A stretch of DNA of 64,000 nucleotides from CBDCWQ01 sp965223435 (lineage in GTDB: Bacteria > Myxococcota > Kuafuiibacteriia > Kuafuiibacteriales > Kuafuiibacteriaceae). Location of the stretch: assembly GCA_965223435.1 (NCBI GenBank), contig CBDCWQ010000023.1, positions 124,001-188,000 on the forward strand, given 5' to 3'. The position numbers and the translations under genes were made by a program. The notes under the pieces were generated by a model. That model did not search any database. It was not told where the DNA came from and worked only from the letters and a program-made list of their open reading frames with translations. Below are positions 44,918-53,900 of this stretch, in pieces (positions within the stretch are counted from its first letter, which is position 1; each line of letters begins with the position of its first letter).

Positions 44918-47395
44918 AAAAGAGACGGTTCAAGGGTGTTTCTGCTCGGTCACCACAACCGTGACCGAAGGCCTGACCTCTATATGATCAGGAGAACCGG
45001 TACGACCTCGGGAAAAACGATGCTGCATGTTCTGAACGGCAGCGATGACTTCACGACCCGGATTGTTCTCGGACCCACCATCGGAGACTCGGGCACTGGG
45101 TCGAATTGGAGCTTCGAGCTCGGAGACCACAATGGAGATGGGCGAGAAGACTTGTATGCCATCAAGCGGGCCAAAACGCGAAGAAAGAGGGACCAGATTC
45201 ACATTCTTAACGGGGCGGACGACTACAAGACCTGGCTGCTTCACTCTATAACCGCCCTCGATGAGTCTTCTGGCGACGACTCAGCGGTATTCTTGATCGA
45301 CCATCTGGATATTCCACGACCACCCAAGCCATTGCCGAACGACGGTATCCTGTGCGGGCAGTCTTCGGTTTTCCGGAAAACCATTGAAAGTGGTCAGGAT
45401 GAGATGAGCATGCGGGCCATCGGGCGTCTTTATTGCGGTCTATTGGACCGAGCCCCAGATCCCAATGGTTTCAAGTGGTTTGTCGACCGATATTCGGTCG
45501 ACACCTTAGGGGGGGTGGCACAGGCCCTTATCCAAAGTGCGGAATTCTCCTTGCGGTACGGTACGCTCTCGGATTTGCAATTTGTGCGTCTTCTCTACGT
45601 TTTGGCTTTCGACCGAACACCAAACAACCAAGAACAAACGTATTGGCTCAACATGCTTGGCGGCGGTGCAGTTCGTAGCCGGGTGGCGGTCGACATTCTC
45701 TCGACACCCGCGGCAAAAACGAACTTGGATCCATTCTTTCAATTTCTTTCGCCGAAAATCTCGTTCGAGGAAGTGGGGCGCATGATTGCCCTTGCGGCCG
45801 AAGAGAAGGTCCGGTCTCTCGAAACGCGTAGGGAGCTGCTTCGGTTTCGCTCGGAGAACCGTGATTCCTTTTCCGGTGCCGCGTCTATGCGTCTGGATGG
45901 CTTTCTTGGGCTACGTACCCTCTGGGTCTGGGAGGCGGATACCTATTCCATTTTGATGGATGTCGAAGAGCGCCAGGCGATGATCCAAAGCCTTGTCGAA
46001 AAGAGCGTCGGTCGTGTATTCCTCTACGCAGACCTGAACAGGACGGGGGAAGATATGTTGGCGAAACATTCGATCCTCTATAGAGACACGATCAATGCCT
46101 TTCACGTCGCAGGCATTGAAGTTTATGCACTGCTTGGTGCCGATCAAGAAATCATTCTGAAGCCCCACGCCGTTCAGATGGCCCTTTTTGCGCGGATCTT
46201 GGACTACAATCGAGCCCACCCCGAATCTGCGTTTGATGGCGTAAATACAGACTACGAACCCGATGGCCTGATCCAACACGGTTGGCAGACGCCCTCGCCG
46301 AGGGGGCGGATCAATGTCGCCACGTTGCGTTTGATGACCGCAGTTGTGGACATGCATCTGACATGGAAAAAACAGCGGGAGGCCGCCGGGCAGGATTTAC
46401 CCATCGGTCCGAGTATTCCTCATTGGTGGCACTTTCGCTTCGAATGGGCCCCCGAAGGAGAGCCTGTTGTCGACCAGGAGGCTTTCAAGCATATCTTTGA
46501 TGTCTCGGACTACTGTGCGGGCATGTTTTATCGGGATCGCGCTTTCGCGCCTGAGAGTGACGGAATCGTCGGTATCTCCCAGACAGAAATGTTGTGGGCA
46601 GCCGAGAAAAAGTTTCCCCTTCTCATTGGCATCGAGACGGACGAAGTGGGTGGCGATGCGGAAAATACCATGGTTACCTTTTATGAAGAGGGTGCCGTGT
46701 TCATGGCGCAGGAGCTCGAAAAAGTGGTGGGACAGTTTTCTCAGCTTTCGTCCTGGGCCTCGTTTGCCTTGCACCACGCGGGATCCTTTCTGACCATGTC
46801 GGAGGGGCCTCGGCCGAAAGGCCAGAGCGGCGCGACGGTTCCGGACGCCCTTTTCGAGGACTTCGAAGCCCACGGCCACCCCATCGCCACGACTGCAACG
46901 CCGAAGCCAGGGGGATGGGGTCGGTACGGGGCGGCGACGGCTTCTGATTTTGTCTTTGCCGCTGCGAGCCCCCCTCCTGGTCGCGTCAGTGCCCGCTATC
47001 GTGTGTCTTGGCTTCTTGGCAACTTTGGCGCTTTTTTTCATGAGTTCGAGAACCCTGTTGCCCTTCACGGAGGTCGCATTGTTCGTGTCCAGGCTCGGGC
47101 CCAGCGAGCCGGAACCAGTTCGCTCGTACAAGGTGGCCCTCAACTCAGGGTGCAGCTGGTTGACGAAATCGGTGCGGTCTGGGAGACGCGGGCGCAAAGC
47201 CTGACATCCACCAACCAAGAATTCGTTTTCGACCTGGGCGAGTCACTGGTTCATGTCGATGGCAAACCAAGGCAGCTGCAAGATAGCCTCCAAAATATCC
47301 AGCGCCTCGTGTTTTTCCTGACCCCGGGTGACCGCACCGATGCCTCCGAAATTGTGGACTTTGACAATATTGTCTTCGATACCAAAAACCCATGA
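44918..47395 (+). CDS. DUF4214/TIM-barrel-like protein, C-terminal part of the interrupted gene
   Basis: The same frame continues after the TAA; a GTG at 44936 could restart translation (819 residues) but would lack a signal. Order: FG-GAP repeats (LGDHNGDGREDLYAI); a DUF4214 domain (about 160-262 from 44936: GRLYCGLLDRAPDPNGFKWF, SAEFSLRYG, LLYVLAFDRTPN); a TIM-barrel-like region (about 320-620) with WVWEADTY, FDGVNTDYEPDG and a late GIETDEVGG, resembling glycoside-hydrolase barrels; and a beta-sandwich ending FDNIVFDTKN. DUF4214 occurs in surface-layer-associated proteins. The catalytic assignment is tentative. Confidence 0.75.
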   Translation, partial: KRDGSRVFLLGHHNRDRRPDLYMIRRTGTTSGKTMLHVLNGSDDFTTRIVLGPTIGDSGTGSNWSFELGDHNGDGREDLYAIKRAKTRRKRDQIHILNGADDYKTWLLHSITALDESSGDDSAVFLIDHLDIPRPPKPLPNDGILCGQSSVFRKTIESGQDEMSMRAIGRLYCGLLDRAPDPNGFKWFVDRYSVDTLGGVAQALIQSAEFSLRYGTLSDLQFVRLLYVLAFDRTPNNQEQTYWLNMLGGGAVRSRVAVDILSTPAAKTNLDPFFQFLSPKISFEEVGRMIALAAEEKVRSLETRRELLRFRSENRDSFSGAASMRLDGFLGLRTLWVWEADTYSILMDVEERQAMIQSLVEKSVGRVFLYADLNRTGEDMLAKHSILYRDTINAFHVAGIEVYALLGADQEIILKPHAVQMALFARILDYNRAHPESAFDGVNTDYEPDGLIQHGWQTPSPRGRINVATLRLMTAVVDMHLTWKKQREAAGQDLPIGPSIPHWWHFRFEWAPEGEPVVDQEAFKHIFDVSDYCAGMFYRDRAFAPESDGIVGISQTEMLWAAEKKFPLLIGIETDEVGGDAENTMVTFYEEGAVFMAQELEKVVGQFSQLSSWASFALHHAGSFLTMSEGPRPKGQSGATVPDALFEDFEAHGHPIATTATPKPGGWGRYGAATASDFVFAAASPPPGRVSARYRVSWLLGNFGAFFHEFENPVALHGGRIVRVQARAQRAGTSSLVQGGPQLRVQLVDEIGAVWETRAQSLTSTNQEFVFDLGESLVHVDGKPRQLQDSLQNIQRLVFFLTPGDRTDASEIVDFDNIVFDTKNP

Positions 47396-47459
47396 TCACC
47401 GAAGGGCTCCACGTCTTCGATCTGAACTCGCATAAGCCCTAGGTGGACGTTCAAGCAGA

Positions 47460-47906
47460 ATGCTCAAGCTCTACGGTGCGCCGATTGCATGGGTTTGTAC
47501 GGTTGGTAGACCAATAGCTTTGGTTCCTGCATCCGCGCCCGAACAACGCGGTCTCAACTTCTCACTTTGCAACAAAAGGTCCCTTGATCTAGCGCGACAA
47601 TTTGCCGCGTTGCGTTTTGCGGTGCGCGTTTGCTACTCGGCAGACCTGTCGGCCAGTCGTGCAGCGTTTTCTGAGGAGGCGTCTTCCCTTTGCGCCAGTG
47701 AATCGATTGAGTGCAAAGAAGAAGAATGTTCGGCTCCGAAGGACGGCGATTTGGAGTCTGGCCGAAGCATCTATCGAAACTCCTGCGCGGGTTGCCATGG
47801 ACCAAGTGGTGGTGGGGGGGGGGCCTTGTCTTGTCCTCGGCAATGCACCGCTCGGCCTCGTGCGACGGGGACGTCCGAAAGTTTTGTGGGTGCCTTCGGT
47901 TTGTAA
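47460..47906 (+). CDS. Cytochrome c-like protein, probably frameshifted at a G-tract
   Basis: The open frame is 148 residues and contains GRSIYRNSCAGCHGPSGGGGG, the usual start of a class I cytochrome c domain with a CxxCH haem site. Directly after the haem motif is a run of ten G (47814-47823), and the following 28 codons (ALSCPRQCTARPR...) do not look like the rest of a cytochrome. The other two frames after the tract are open for a while (to 47940 and 48022). The gene may be truncated or phase variable, or the tract miscounted. The start is uncertain because the N-terminal half shows no clear signal peptide. Confidence 0.45.
   Translation: MLKLYGAPIAWVCTVGRPIALVPASAPEQRGLNFSLCNKRSLDLARQFAALRFAVRVCYSADLSASRAAFSEEASSLCASESIECKEEECSAPKDGDLESGRSIYRNSCAGCHGPSGGGGGALSCPRQCTARPRATGTSESFVGAFGL
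47814..47823 (+). repeat. Ten-G homopolymer inside a cytochrome-like gene
   Basis: A run of ten G directly downstream of the CAGCHGPSG haem motif. Such tracts slip readily during replication and are also prone to sequencing error. The coding frame changes character at this point. Confidence 0.9.
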
Positions 47907-48094
47907 CCCTATTGGAGTGGCGATCCCGAACAAACCCTGACGCAAGGCGCGTGTCTTTCTATGGCATCTGTGGTTGCTGTGCGGTGCCATATTGTCTTGC
48001 GATTGTAGACCGGGTTGGGTAAGTGGGCGGCCATCTAAAAGAAAGCCCGTCCGGGGGGGGCTTAACGATCGCTTGGGGAGGGAGGCTGGTTTCT

Positions 48095-48913
48095 ATGGTT
48101 CCTATTGTTGCGCGAGGGCGATCCCTACTGCGCTGGGCTACAGTGGTGGCATGTACGCTTTCGTTTGGCTGCTCTGACGATGATCCCAAAACATCAAGCG
48201 TGTCCCGTCTTGAAGAGGGAGATATCACCAACGGCGGCATGATCTACGACAAGTGGTGGACGGTTGCCGGGGTTGCGGCCCCCAGTACGGACCATCCCCT
48301 TTGGTCATCCAGGCCAGATGTCCAATCCAATGGCCGCATGGGTGCCGACACCTGGCGGTGTAAGGAGTGCCACGGCTGGGACTACATTGGGGTTCTCGGA
48401 CGCTATAGCTCTGGCGATCATCGAACGGGCTTTCCCGGAATTCTCGGAACCCAAATGTCGGCCCTCGATATTTTCGGTCTCATCAAGAACGACCAGGCCA
48501 CAACCCTCAACGGACACGGCTACGGTGCTGCCGGCCTCGATGACGGACAAATCTGGGACGTGGTGAGGTTTGTTCTTGAGGGGACCACCGATACGACCGC
48601 ATTCATCGCACAGGATGGCAGCTTTATCGGCGATACGAGCGCCGGTGAGACCATCTACAACTCGGGCGTTGGCAACGGAGATCCCGGTTGCACTGTTTGC
48701 CACGGAGCGGATGGGCTGCAACAACCCGCTGGGGGTGCCCCGGACTTCGACGAGTTCCCCGGTGTGTTGGCCAGCGACAACCCGCAGGAGTTTCAGCATA
48801 AGCTCCGTTTCGGGCAGCCGGGTACGGCGATGCCCGGAATGACGAAATTCGGAGGCAGTGTTGCCAATGCGGCCGACGTGGCAGCGTATTCGGCAACCCT
48901 CCCCATGCAGTAG
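48095..48913 (+). CDS. Diheme cytochrome c-like lipoprotein
   Basis: ATG 48095, with GGGAGG about 10 bp upstream, gives 272 residues starting MVPIVARGRSLLRWATVVAC; the lipobox is probably LSFGC (Cys25). Two haem sites are visible: WRCKECHGWDYIG (about residue 90) and GCTVCHGADGL (about residue 200). The second belongs to a class I cytochrome domain ending with a Met ligand region GTAMPGMTKF and a closing helix DVAAYSATLP. Two CxxCH motifs indicate a periplasmic or surface electron carrier. Confidence 0.88.
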   Translation: MVPIVARGRSLLRWATVVACTLSFGCSDDDPKTSSVSRLEEGDITNGGMIYDKWWTVAGVAAPSTDHPLWSSRPDVQSNGRMGADTWRCKECHGWDYIGVLGRYSSGDHRTGFPGILGTQMSALDIFGLIKNDQATTLNGHGYGAAGLDDGQIWDVVRFVLEGTTDTTAFIAQDGSFIGDTSAGETIYNSGVGNGDPGCTVCHGADGLQQPAGGAPDFDEFPGVLASDNPQEFQHKLRFGQPGTAMPGMTKFGGSVANAADVAAYSATLPMQ

Positions 48914-48972
48914 TTCAAATCATCCTTGGTCGGGGAAACCTGTTCCAGGTACTAGTACCCAGTTGGAGACCC

Positions 48973-48989
48973 CCCCGGCTCTGCCGGGG
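48973..48989 (+). terminator. Hairpin after the diheme cytochrome
   Basis: A perfect stem CCCCGGC/GCCGGGG with loop TCT, 60 bp after the stop codon. A related element, CCCGGC TTT GCCGAGG, recurs near 49301, so this may be one copy of a repeated palindrome that also acts as a terminator. Confidence 0.5.
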
Positions 48990-49061
48990 AGGCACTCTGA
49001 GTTTGACATGTCCGGGAGTCGTTCGGTCCTCTCGGAGACGGAAATCTGGGGAAGAGCTTTC

Positions 49062-49200
<139 letters not shown>

Positions 49201-49270
49201 GCGGTCTGGGCAAAACCGAACCGAGGCATTTATGAGTTTTGCGAGTACCGCTGTTCGTTCATTCGGATAG

Positions 49271-49318
49271 CCGCTTTGAGCGGCCCTCATATCCTGAAGC
49301 CCGGCTTTGCCGAGGGAG
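49271..49318. repeat. Paired palindromes near the end of the 49323 gene
   Basis: GCCGCT TTG AGCGGC forms a stem at 49271-49285, flanked by GGATA and TATCC, and CCCGGCTTTGCCGAGG forms a second hairpin near 49301-49316. They lie just beyond the stop of the minus-strand cytochrome-like gene and may terminate it, or be REP-like elements shared with the hairpin at 48973. Confidence 0.55.
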
Positions 49319-49322
49319 GACG

Positions 49323-49802
49323 TCACTCGTCGTTTGCGCCATTTTCAATCCAGGTTCGAACGGCTTCAATTTGACAAGAAAGCAAGTTGAGGCCCGGGGG
49401 CATTCTTCCGAGAGCGCCGGGAGGACGGTCCTGAACCAACTTGGCGAAAAAGAAGCTTTCGTCTGGCTTCAAAGGAACGATACGCCAAGGCCATTCAACG
49501 GCTCCGTTTTCCTCGAGGGTGGGCTCCATCAGCGCGGCCAGGACGGCGTCTTTCCCTAGTCGAAAGTCGAGTCCCCCCCTCGGGTCAGAACCGTGGCACT
49601 CCGACAGCGTGCACGTCGATGTCACCAGGAGCTGGTCATGGATCGCACTGAACGTCGGATCGAAGCAAGTCAGTCCCGTACGAGACTGCCCATCCCGTGG
49701 TTGAGAAATGTTTACCCCCTCTGCAAAGCAGGAAGGCGCGAGGAGTATAACGAAGATCGCCCGGGGACCGTTTGCGAGGACTTTTGAGAGGAAGCGGTAC
49801 AC
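49323..49802 (-). CDS. Secreted cytochrome-like protein with CX4CH motif
   Basis: GTG 49802 gives 159 residues with a signal peptide (AIFVILLAPSCFA). The mature part has CTLSECHGSDPRGGLDFR, in which the two Cys are separated by four residues rather than two before CH, and ends GRMPPGLNLLSCQIEAVRTWIENGA, the typical closing segment of planctomycete-type cytochrome c domains. The unusual haem spacing is known in a few multihaem cytochromes. It starts 12 bp after the RNA methyltransferase gene ends and is probably cotranscribed with it. Confidence 0.8.
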   Translation of the reverse strand: MYRFLSKVLANGPRAIFVILLAPSCFAEGVNISQPRDGQSRTGLTCFDPTFSAIHDQLLVTSTCTLSECHGSDPRGGLDFRLGKDAVLAALMEPTLEENGAVEWPWRIVPLKPDESFFFAKLVQDRPPGALGRMPPGLNLLSCQIEAVRTWIENGANDE

Positions 49803-49814
49803 TGATGGTCTGCC

Positions 49815-50600
49815 CTAGCATTGTTGGGTTTGATCGGACAACCGTGTCCGTGTGAGTTCGTATAGGGCGACGCTGGCTGCCTGGGCGACGTTGAGAGAGT
49901 CAACGCTGGAGGAGACAGGGATGGTTGCGGTGGCGTCAAGCTGGCAGAGTAGCTTGGCCTCGATGCCGTGTCCCTCGTTGCCGAGGATCAGTGCGGTCTT
50001 GTGTCGTGCGGGCAGTGCCCACAGAGCGTCGGCGTCCGGGTCTGCGGCGAGCGCAACAGTCTTGATGTCTTGCGCTTTGCACTCCGATAACCAAGCGTCT
50101 TTCGAATTCGAGAGGGCATAAGGCAACGCAAGTGTGGCGCCCATCGAGGTCCGTATGCTTTTCCGGTAAAGAGGATCTGCCGTCCCGGGTGTACAGATGA
50201 TGCCGTGGACTCCAAAAGCGAGCGCAGCGCGAAAGATGCTGCCCACGTTGCTCGGGTCTGAGACTCGGGCCAGCACCAGCCACAATCCTGCACCCTTGGG
50301 CTCGCCAAGAACGTCGGGCAAAGACTTGGGGTGGGGGCGGGTAAAAAGGCCGATGACACCCTGGTGGACGTGGTGGCCGGCCCACGTTTCGAGTGCGGCT
50401 GGATCTCGCACCTGGACCGCGGGCCGGATCGCGCTCAATGTTTCGTGCAGCGCTTGGGCGGCGGTGGGGGTGACGATGACGCTTCGGCAGAGTTCTGGCC
50501 ACCTTCGGAGTGCACGTTTCAAGACGCTTCGGCCTTCCGCGATAAACAAGCCATGGCGACGGAGGAGTTCGCCATCGCGAATGGTCAGGCACCGGTCCAA
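49815..50600 (-). CDS. TrmH/SpoU-family RNA 2'-O-methyltransferase
   Basis: The frame starts at TTG 50600 (262 codons); the family N-terminus (DRELLRR.GLFIAEG) begins close to it, so the real start may be slightly upstream at a non-standard codon. An N-terminal substrate-binding segment (residues 1-100) is followed by the SPOUT domain: SDPSNVGSIFRAALAFGV (motif 1), SIRTSMGATLALP, LILGNEGHGI (motif 2) and IPVSSSVDSLNVAQAASVALYE (motif 3; key run SVDSLNVAQA). It methylates a ribose in rRNA or tRNA using S-adenosylmethionine; the target base cannot be told from sequence. Confidence 0.9.
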   Translation of the reverse strand: MDRCLTIRDGELLRRHGLFIAEGRSVLKRALRRWPELCRSVIVTPTAAQALHETLSAIRPAVQVRDPAALETWAGHHVHQGVIGLFTRPHPKSLPDVLGEPKGAGLWLVLARVSDPSNVGSIFRAALAFGVHGIICTPGTADPLYRKSIRTSMGATLALPYALSNSKDAWLSECKAQDIKTVALAADPDADALWALPARHKTALILGNEGHGIEAKLLCQLDATATIPVSSSVDSLNVAQAASVALYELTRTRLSDQTQQC

Positions 50601-50988
50601 AGGTGGGGCTGGGGTCGGCTCGCTCAGAACGCTGTCACTGTAGTCGACTTGTGGGCCTAACGGGGACTCACCTCAGCGGGCTCTTCGCTTGGGCGGTGGG
50701 CCCAATGCCCGGCCTACGTGTTGTCGCTACTGTCCGTTTGTTTAGCTTAGTTGGTTTTTGCGACGCGGTTGGGATTGAGCGTCTAGGGTTTCAATGGATG
50801 TCCGCCGCTCTTGGGGGCTTCGAAGCAGCGTGAATTGCATGAAACGAAACGCAAGGTGCGGAGGCGCGAAGAATGGATTGACAGTCTCGCGGAGTACGGA
50901 ACTAACTGCGATCCGTGTTTTCCGAAGGCTGCTTGGGGTCACGGGTTGCTAGGGCGCTGAAACTGCGGGTGCAAGGAGAACCTCAAGA
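50601..50988. other. Divergent intergenic region before giant protein D
   Basis: About 390 bp between the RNA methyltransferase and the 4328-aa gene. It ends with AAGGAG ten bases before the ATG. I see no clear promoter, RNA gene or coding frame. Confidence 0.5.
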
Positions 50989-53900
50989 ATGGTGAGACGT
51001 CACAGAAGTGCTGGCGCGGTGAACCCTGTATGCATTCGAAAAGGCGCGCGGTTTTGGGCAAATGTCCTTTCGGTGAGCATTTTGAGTGCAGTGTCGGTTG
51101 CCTATGGTGGCGAGGGCCAAGCCCCTGTTCATCGGTATTCGCTTCAGCCGGGTTGGAACCTCCTTGGTTTTTCGCCCGCTGAGAGCGGTGTTGCTGAGAC
51201 GGTTTTTCAGTCCAAGGGTTGGGTGTTTTGGAGGCTTCCGAGCGGCGGGTCCGAGTCGACATCTGCTGCCGGGTATTGGGTTTGGTCCTCTGAGGAGGCG
51301 GAGGTTCGGTTCCAGGGATCTCAACCTCATGCAGAAGCCACCCATTCCGCCGTTTTGGATGTGGGTTGGCATTTTGTGACCCAGCCACAGGGGTACGCCA
51401 ACCGGGGTGAAGCGCGGGCGGTTCGCTGGAATGCACAGGCGCAGACATTCGAGCCCATGCTTGCCGGTGAACGCTTTTTGCCGGGTCAGGGGTATTGGAT
51501 CCATCTTCAGGAAACAGGCGGTCCGGTTGCGGGTTCGGAGGCCGTAGCCGCGATGCAAGGAGAGTCGGGAGGAGCACCGGTGGCTCATCTTTTTCCCTCA
51601 TCGCCCACACTCTTGGTTTTTGCGCCCCCTGGAGATGTTCACCATACCCAGGAGGACTGGGCCCTTGTTGGCGGCGAGGTTTCTGATGAGGATCTTCTAG
51701 GTCTTTACCTCAACGGCGTAGAGCTTTCGAAGAAGAGTCGAAGTTTTACTGAGCTTGTCACGCTTCGACCGGGCGAAAATCAGGTCAAGCTGGTGGCAGT
51801 TGGCAAGTCAGGTCTGCGTCAGGAAATACACAAGACCATCATACGTGACACCAGACCGCCGAAGATTCGCCTGTCTTTTTCGGAGTCGGTTGCGCGTGCA
51901 TCACAATCGACGATTCGGGTCTGGGGTGAAATTGAAGAAGATTGGTTGGCAGGGGTTTCCTTCAATGGCCAAGATCTGAAGCCAGGACACTTTTTTGAGC
52001 AATCGATCGCCCTCGATTCTCTTGTTGTTGGCCTTTCAACCTTTAACGTTCGAGCTTGGGACCATTCTGGCCGCGAAAGTACTGCAGAGTTTGCTCTGTA
52101 CCGCACCGACGAACACGGTCTTGCTTTGACGGATCCAACGGTCGAAAACTTGCCCGAACGCGAAGACTCGTTTGGCTCGAAGCTGGAGCTGGAAACGCCA
52201 ACGATCACGGTCATGACCCCGGATGCACCGGTTGTCTATACGGCGGAGCCGCTTGTTCGCATTGAGGGGCGTGCGGGAGGCAGCATGTTGCGGGATGTCA
52301 GCGTCAATGGCACTTTGGTTGCCGTCGATGACGGAGTTTTTTCCTTCGCTTTGCGACTCTTTCAGGCATCAACAGAAGTCGAAATCATAGCGCGGGGCAT
52401 CGATGAGAGCCAGAGCACCCGTACCCTTCAATTCGTGCTTGATTCCGAATCGCCCAAAATCATTTTGTCTCATCCGAGTCGGGTTATAACTTACGAGCCG
52501 CAGTATACGCTTCGGGGCGCGGTTTCAGAGGCGCATTTGGCTGAGCTTTCGCTCACGGGTGGTGATTCACTGAAGTCCGACGTGCCTTTGGTCGATGGCT
52601 TTTTCGAGACAACCGTTGCACTTGAAGAGGGTGAAAACCATTTTGTCTTGGGGGCCTCAGACCGTTCGGGTCTTCAGGTGGAGCATGAAGTCATCGTCAG
52701 CTACGGACCCGGGCCCCAGCAACTGAAGCGCCCCGCATCTCCTCTCGCGCTTTCGGTCATGGAAACGGGCCAGGCGGTTCGTTTGTGGTGGAAGGCACCA
52801 AGTTTGTTCGAAGATGGTAGCCCGATTCCCAAGGGGCTGAACCCGTCTTTTCGGATCTATCGGGACGGACACATGCTCGGAGAAACGAACGACACGCGTT
52901 TTGAGGGCACTGTTGCTGAGCTTGACCGACACCGCCATTATTTTGCGACGGCGGTTATGAAAAATGGGGCAGGTGCAGAGGTCGAATCGGTTCCTTCGGA
53001 CCCGGTGGCGCTTCAGTCATTGAGCGCATCCGTTCCTGTAGCTCCGGGTGATTTCGAACCCCCGGTGTTGGTCACCCAGGGGGGGCGTTCGAAGGGGCTC
53101 CCGAAAACCGCGTTGTCGAACTTCGAGGGGAAAGTGGTGGCGCACATGGCTTTTGCCACCAAGGGTGATGGACGCGACGGAGATGGTGTTTGGTACCTAC
53201 GAAGCGCGAAAGCTGGCAAAGCCAACAGTTTTTCTCCGTCGGTGCGGCTGGCCGAGCTTGACGCCCATACCCAGATTACCGATTTGGCCCTGGTCGCAAA
53301 AGAGGGGCAGGTTGCGCTCAGCTGGGTAGAGGCCCAAGGAGGTGGCGGTGATGGGCTGAGCCGTGTGGTTGTGGTTCAAAGCCGTGACGGTGGCCGAAGT
53401 TTTAGCAAAACGCAGGTGGTGCGAGAGAATACAGAGTGGAAGCGGGGGCTGGATGCGGAGTACGACCATTCGGGTCATTATCACCTGGTCTGGGGTGAGG
53501 CGAGCAAGGTCTACTACCTCTATGAGCTTTCTGGCGTACCCTCGAACGTATTTGATGTTCGTAAGAAGGAGCCCGCGACGGAGATTGTGAGGTACAAGGC
53601 GCAATACACCCCCGGTCCGGACGGGTGTCACTGTGAGGATTGCTGGTGCGAAGAGTCCTACCCCTTGAGCGAAGAGCCTAACCCAGAGGACGAGGGTCGT
53701 CCCTTCGGTCCGTACATCTATCGAACTGAAGAAGCTTTGGTCTATGAACCGGATCTTCATGTTGACGGTGACAAGATCAGCATCGTGGCCCGGCAGCTGG
53801 GCATGTGGGACGACAAGCCTGTTCCCAACCCGGCATGGGAAGCGATGATGAAAGTGCCGATCTACAGCGCCGACATTGTTCAAAAACTCAGGCCCACAAG

